From contig NZ_JACBYC010000083.1 of NCBI RefSeq assembly GCF_013415425.1, positions 1 to 64,000 on the forward strand: a stretch of 64,000 bases of DNA, written 5' to 3'. The notes under the pieces were generated by a model that was given only the letters and a program-made list of their open reading frames with translations, had not been told where the DNA came from and did not search any database. Source of the DNA: Gemella sp. GH3 (GTDB lineage Bacteria; Bacillota; Bacilli; Staphylococcales; Gemellaceae). How positions within the stretch are numbered: position 1 is the stretch's first letter; every line of letters starts with the position of its first letter. Of this stretch, positions 60,131 through 64,000 are shown piece after piece. The position numbers and the translations under genes are program-made.

Positions 60131-61762
60131 TTAAATTGTACCCGTTAATTTTTTCTCTAGAATATTTCTAACATGTTCACAAATACGAGTGAAGTGAGTA
60201 ATTAAATCTATGTATACCACTCCTCCTGAAATTCCGCAAGAACCTTCTCTCATTCTATTTGTATGGTTCTTTCTTGCATTCTTTTCTAAAGCATACATTT
60301 TATTGCAGATAGCTAAGGCTTCTCCTGCAATAACATTATCATCTTCTTCTAAACTCTTAATTGTTAAATCTATCATTTTTACAGATTGTTCGTGCATTTC
60401 TTTAACTTCTTTTACTGCATCATCAGAAAATTTAATACCCTTATCAATCTGGTATTTTATAGAAGTTATGATATCTCTTGAATGATCTCCTATACGTTCA
60501 ATATCACGTGTTCCATCTAACAATCCAGAAGCCTCTATACCTTCTTTTTCACTTAATTTCTCTCTAAATAATAAAGATAAGTAATTAGTCATCTCTTCAT
60601 CTATAGAATTTATTGCTTCTTCTATAGTAATACCCTTATTGAAAAGTTTTTCTTCTTTTGTTAAAAAATAATTAACAGCATTATTAACACTCTTTTGTGA
60701 TAATTCTAACATACTTATAAATTCTTTTTTTACTTGCCCTAAAGCTATAGCAGGAGCGCTAGTTATTAAAGATGTTTCTAAATGTTGAGTTCTATACTTA
60801 ATAACTTCATCCTCACCTGGAATAATTTTAGTAACTATAACCGCTAGTAACCAAATGAATGGGAACTGTAATAATGTGTTCAACACATTAAAAGTACCAT
60901 GAGCAAATGCTATAGTCATTTTAGGATCTAAACCTAGAGAATTTTCTATATATTGAATGAACATAGTATACGGATATAAAGCAATAAGACATATAATTGT
61001 CCCTATAACATTAAACAATACGTGTGCTGCAGCCACACGTCTAGCAGCAATTGTTGATCCTAAAACTGCTAAAACTGCTGTAATAGTTGTTCCTATATTA
61101 TCTCCAAATAATACCGGTAATGCTGCTGATAAATCAACTGCTCCATCAGCATATAAATTTTGTAAAATAGCTATAGTAGCTGCTGATGATTGAATTAACA
61201 TAGTTAACACCGTCCCTACAGTAACACCTACTATCGGGCTATCAGATAAATGTCCTAATGCAGCCATAAACCAATCCATCTCTTTCATTGGTCCCATAGC
61301 AGAAGACATAAGTTTTAATGAATAAAATATACCTCCTACACCGAAAAGAACTCGTCCTATATTATTAACATTTTTTCGCTTAGTAAAAAATAAACACGCT
61401 GCCCCTATAAATATTACTGGTAAAGCATAAGCAGATAAGTTAAATCCTATTATAAATGATGTTACAGTTGTACCTATGTTAGCTCCCATAACTATACCTA
61501 TAGCTTGTTTTAAGTTTAATAATCCTGCAGCCACTAAACTTACAGTTATAACTGTTGAACCTGAACTAGACTGTATAAGTACTGTAACAAAAATACCTAC
61601 CAAAACAGCTCTAAGCGGTGTAGACGTGTACCTATCAAGTACATTTCTCATCTTATCCCCTGCTATTAATTGAAGACCGTCTCCCATATATTTAATACTA
61701 AATAGAAAAAGACCTAATCCTCCAAAAAAAGTAAATAAAATATTTTGCCATATCTCTGACAT
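60131..61762 (-). CDS. Na/Pi cotransporter family protein (PNaS) with PhoU-like tail
   Basis: A 543-residue protein. The N-terminal 310 residues are membrane-embedded with the two inverted Na_Pi_cotrans repeats and their QSSS-type motifs (VLIQSSSGSTVI and MLIQSSAATIAIL). The C-terminal 210 residues form a PhoU-like helical domain. Phosphate import coupled to Na+ is the family role. Promoter plus RBS AGGAGGAAAAGGTC; a GTATTTGT/ACAAATAC hairpin lies in the 5' UTR. Confidence 0.93.
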   Translation of the reverse strand: MSEIWQNILFTFFGGLGLFLFSIKYMGDGLQLIAGDKMRNVLDRYTSTPLRAVLVGIFVTVLIQSSSGSTVITVSLVAAGLLNLKQAIGIVMGANIGTTVTSFIIGFNLSAYALPVIFIGAACLFFTKRKNVNNIGRVLFGVGGIFYSLKLMSSAMGPMKEMDWFMAALGHLSDSPIVGVTVGTVLTMLIQSSAATIAILQNLYADGAVDLSAALPVLFGDNIGTTITAVLAVLGSTIAARRVAAAHVLFNVIGTIICLIALYPYTMFIQYIENSLGLDPKMTIAFAHGTFNVLNTLLQFPFIWLLAVIVTKIIPGEDEVIKYRTQHLETSLITSAPAIALGQVKKEFISMLELSQKSVNNAVNYFLTKEEKLFNKGITIEEAINSIDEEMTNYLSLLFREKLSEKEGIEASGLLDGTRDIERIGDHSRDIITSIKYQIDKGIKFSDDAVKEVKEMHEQSVKMIDLTIKSLEEDDNVIAGEALAICNKMYALEKNARKNHTNRMREGSCGISGGVVYIDLITHFTRICEHVRNILEKKLTGTI

Positions 61763-62200
61763 GACCTTTTCCTCCTAAAATATGTATAAGTATTTGTAGA
61801 ATTACCACAAATACCCTTAAATTATAACAAATATATTTTATAAATACAACTACATTATAATTAATTATACTATTATTTTAGAAATAAATTAATATATTTA
61901 AAATTTATTTTTTGTGAATGGTTCCAAAATGATAAAAATAAATATGTTGATATTAATAATTAAAATTTCAATATATTTCAAACTAAATATTCAATTTTTT
62001 AATAGCTAATTAAAAAAGTTTTAATATTTATAATAGAGATTTATTTTAAATATTTAATAATTTAAAACAACAAAACATAGGTTGATTATTACACCTCAAC
62101 AAATGCAAACAATAACAAAACATATCGATACTTCTTACAAGATAGTAAATGGTAATATAATAATTAATTTATACGGTATATACTGTGATACTTTATGACA
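61763..62200. other. Gene-free region between Na/Pi gene and rpsD terminator
   Basis: No supported gene. It holds the Na/Pi promoter and UTR hairpin. A short plus-strand open stretch (about 62053-62199) lacks an RBS. A palindromic site (ACGGTATATACTGT, 62172-62185) may be an operator. The rest is very AT-rich. Confidence 0.5.
61821..61849 (-). promoter_or_regulatory. Promoter of the Na/Pi cotransporter gene
   Basis: TTGTAT (61844-61849), 17 nt, TATAAT (61821-61826). Confidence 0.75.
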
Positions 62201-62231
62201 AAAAATACCCCTTAAACATATGTTCAAGGGG
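62201..62231 (-). terminator. Terminator of rpsD
   Basis: CCCCTTGAACATATGTTTAAGGGG hairpin (62208-62231) followed by TATTTTTTG. Confidence 0.92.
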
Positions 62232-62240
62232 CTTTAATTA

Positions 62241-62843
62241 TTAACGTGAGTAGTACTCAACTATTAATTGTTCATTTATTTCTTGATTTAATTCACTTCT
62301 CTCTGGAACTCTTACTAATGATCCTTCTAATTTATCTGCATCAAAAGTTAAGTATTCAGGTACAAAGTTAGTTATTTCTACTGCTTCTTTTATAATTTCT
62401 AGGTTACGAGATTTTTCTCTTACTGAAACTACTTGACCTGGTTTTACTTGATATGAAGCTATATCAACTTTTTTACCATCAACCAATACGTGTCCATGGT
62501 TTACTAATTGACGAGCTTGACGATTAGTTCTAGCTAATCCTAAGCTGTAAACTACTGAGTCCAAACGAGTAGCTAATAAAGCCATAAAGTTTGTACCATG
62601 TAATCCTTGTAATTTACCTGCTTTATCAAATAATTTACGGAATTGCTTTTCGTTCATACCGTGTAAGTAACGAAGTTTTTGTTTTTCTTGTAATTGTAAT
62701 CCGTATTCAGATAATTTTTTTCTTTGGTTTGGACCATGTTGTCCTGGTGCGTAAGGACGTCTTGCTAACTCCTTACCTGTACCGCTTAATGATATTCCTA
62801 AGCGACGTGATTTTTTCCAAGTTGAACCTGTAAAACGAGCCAT
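62241..62843 (-). CDS. rpsD: 30S ribosomal protein S4
   Basis: Primary 16S rRNA assembly protein of 200 residues. It has [20 protein letters not shown], the [20 protein letters not shown] segment and the S4 RNA-binding motif ([20 protein letters not shown]). The zinc-site cysteines are absent. I start at ATG 62843 after AGGAGG; 17 upstream codons run through the RBS and leader. Monocistronic and expected to repress itself via the leader. Confidence 0.98.
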   Translation of the reverse strand: MARFTGSTWKKSRRLGISLSGTGKELARRPYAPGQHGPNQRKKLSEYGLQLQEKQKLRYLHGMNEKQFRKLFDKAGKLQGLHGTNFMALLATRLDSVVYSLGLARTNRQARQLVNHGHVLVDGKKVDIASYQVKPGQVVSVREKSRNLEIIKEAVEITNFVPEYLTFDADKLEGSLVRVPERSELNQEINEQLIVEYYSR

Positions 62844-62859
62844 TTTATGCTCCTCCTTA

Positions 62860-63003
62860 ATTTCTTTTTGTTTTTTTGGTAAAACAAAAAGCACAAATAT
62901 CCGCTGTTGTATATGTTATAAAAATTGGAACTTCGTCTAGCAGCATAGACTACGAGTTGCCACATCAAAAAATGTATAACATAGAGGCAATAACAAATAT
63001 TTC
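62860..63003 (-). ncRNA. S4-type leader of rpsD (putative)
   Basis: About 150 nt of 5' UTR. It contains a long stem closed by GTTATAC ... GTATATGTTATAA-type arms and a central AACTCGTAGTCTA ... TAGACGAAGTT hairpin (around 62930-62960). Size and position fit the Firmicute S4 autoregulatory leader. I did not verify the pseudoknot. Confidence 0.6.
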
Positions 63004-63009
63004 ACTGCT

Positions 63010-63060
63010 ATTATATTTTACACTGTTTAATATCTTAACACTATTTTATTATTTAGTCAA
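63010..63060 (-). promoter_or_regulatory. Promoter region of rpsD
   Basis: Two options exist: TTGACT (63055-63060), 17 nt, TAAGAT (63032-63037); or TTAAGA, 17 nt, TATAAT (63010-63015). Confidence 0.65.
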
Positions 63061-63069
63061 TAGATTTAT

Positions 63070-63795
63070 TTAAAAACCTTGTTTCTTTAAAATTTCTTTC
63101 GTCTTAGAATTATTTTTCTCATAAACATCAGCAAATTTTTGACTCCATAACTTAGTCTCTCTGGCTTCTGCAAAAATCTCTAATGTTTCATTATACTCAT
63201 CTATATCTTCTAAAGTAGATGAAGGATAGCTATTATAGCCTACATTAACTTTAGCATTAAATCTTGGTTTAACTCTTTCAGTAGTTAGTTCTTCATCCAA
63301 CTTACCGATGCTAAGTCCACATATAGGGAAACTATATTTAGGAATATTTAACATTTCTATTATTTCCTCTGCTATTACACGTACACCACCACAAAATACA
63401 GTTCCATAGCCTAAAGATTCTGCTACTGTAGCAGCATTTTGCATAGCAAGTGATACATCAGTTGTTGAATTAATCAATATATCAACATTATCCTCTATAT
63501 CAAAATTTTTACTATGTTTTTTACTAGCTAAACTATGTCTAGTTAAATCTATACAAAATATAAGAAAAACCGAACTAGTTTGTATGTGAGGATTCCTCAT
63601 AGATAGTTCAAACAATCTATCTTTAATAGTTTGGTCATCTACTACTATTATATTGTAGTGTTGTCCATTCATCCAACTAGGTGCTTGTTTTGCACAATCT
63701 AAAATTGTATCTAATTCTAATTTTGATAGTTTATACCCTTTTATAAAATTGCGATTAGATCTATGTTCTTTTATAGTACTTATTACTTCATTCAT
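63070..63795 (-). CDS. NADPH-dependent nitro/flavin reductase (NfrA group)
   Basis: FMN-dependent oxidoreductase of 241 residues from the nitroreductase superfamily, NfsA/NfrA group. It has the RSNRNF phosphate-binding start, QAPSWMNGQHY, an active centre with GYGTVFCGGVR, and the C-terminal WSQKFADVYEK. It probably reduces FMN, quinones or nitro compounds with NAD(P)H. RBS AGGAG before ATG 63795. It ends 10 nt before the rpsD promoter, with no clear terminator. Confidence 0.92.
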   Translation of the reverse strand: MNEVISTIKEHRSNRNFIKGYKLSKLELDTILDCAKQAPSWMNGQHYNIIVVDDQTIKDRLFELSMRNPHIQTSSVFLIFCIDLTRHSLASKKHSKNFDIEDNVDILINSTTDVSLAMQNAATVAESLGYGTVFCGGVRVIAEEIIEMLNIPKYSFPICGLSIGKLDEELTTERVKPRFNAKVNVGYNSYPSSTLEDIDEYNETLEIFAEARETKLWSQKFADVYEKNNSKTKEILKKQGF

Positions 63796-63913
63796 TATTT
63801 TATACTCCTATAATATTGATGTTGCATCTAATTATAAATAATAGTTATTAAATTAAAAATAATTTTAAAATTAATTTATACAGACCAATTAATGAAATTT
63901 ATATATCCTACAA

Positions 63914-64000
63914 TTATCTTTCTATACTAAATCCTATTACTTTAACTTTGTTTACATATTTTAAATTTTCAATTTTTGTTTTTAAAGTTTCTATAGTAGT
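63914..64000 (-). CDS. C-terminal fragment of an unknown protein
   Basis: The last 28 codons of a gene entering from the right edge, ending at TAA 63916-63914. The residues end with ENLKYVNKVKVIGFSIER, a beta-alpha-beta-like pattern seen at the end of many small regulatory domains such as ACT. Too short to name. Confidence 0.45.
   Translation of the reverse strand, partial: TTIETLKTKIENLKYVNKVKVIGFSIER

Noticed and set aside
62053-62199. Plus-strand open stretch in the gap before rpsD
   Set aside because: No start codon with an RBS and no recognisable family; may be a relic only.

Overview
The window is AT-rich, densely packed bacterial chromosome of a low-GC Gram-positive (Firmicutes). The organism call rests on CodY, a Phe T-box ahead of pheST, L10, L20 and S4 type leader RNAs, a B-type RNase P RNA, RqcH, DegV, sortase, an AUU-initiated infC and B. 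subtilis-like neighbourhoods such as rplJ-rplL-ybxB-rpoB-rpoC. The content is compatible with Gemella or a close relative, but the genus is an inference I could not test. Nearly all genes are on the minus strand. The plus-strand exceptions are rqcH, a VanZ-like gene, an orphan response regulator with a UPF0223 gene, and pcp. Most promoters have sigma-A hexamers 17 nt apart. I saw no tRNA, rRNA, IS element, prophage or CRISPR array.

Layout by decreasing coordinate, the direction of most transcription. The right end (64000-54800) holds a C-terminal gene fragment, a nitroreductase, rpsD with its leader, a Na/Pi cotransporter, then secE-nusG-degV-glyoxalase-secA-rpmG. The str operon rpsL-rpsG-fusA-tuf follows, then trpS (54400-48800). 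From 48700 to 44300 come cell-surface and cofactor genes: a rhodanese lipoprotein, lplA, a YbjQ-family protein, a sortase B-like lipoprotein, pcp on plus, and nrdG. From 44300 to 40200 lie the orphan regulator unit, a VanZ-like protein and a Na+/solute symporter coupled to a degenerate metallophosphoesterase. Then come menA, rqcH, gmk-rpoZ, rnpB, a THUMP methyltransferase, Rrf2-flavodoxin, mnmG-rsmG and a PTS EIIC-like permease (40000-29700). A small accessory patch (29500-28440) has a secreted peptide and an ABC ATPase interrupted by a -1 frameshift in an A-run.

The left half is translation and transcription machinery: queT with an attenuating leader, rplJ-rplL-ybxB-rpoB-rpoC, infC-rpmI-rplT, cmk-plsC-hotdog gene, nifS-thiI-trmFO-codY, pheST-plsY-folD behind a T-box, a triple-rhodanese lipoprotein, an interrupted membrane gene, metG and a partial membrane protein at the edge.

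Coherent functional groups include tRNA modification (thiI and nifS for s4U; trmFO, mnmG), protein export (secE, secA), ribosome rescue (rqcH) and sulfur handling (two rhodanese lipoproteins, nifS). I found no complete undescribed system. The best leads are the slippery ABC ATPase beside a secreted peptide, the symporter plus ligand-depleted metallophosphoesterase, the orphan regulator lacking the receiver lysine, the lipoprotein-type sortase, and leader RNAs whose class I could not fix. Several translation starts were moved from the longest reading frame, notably infC to AUU.
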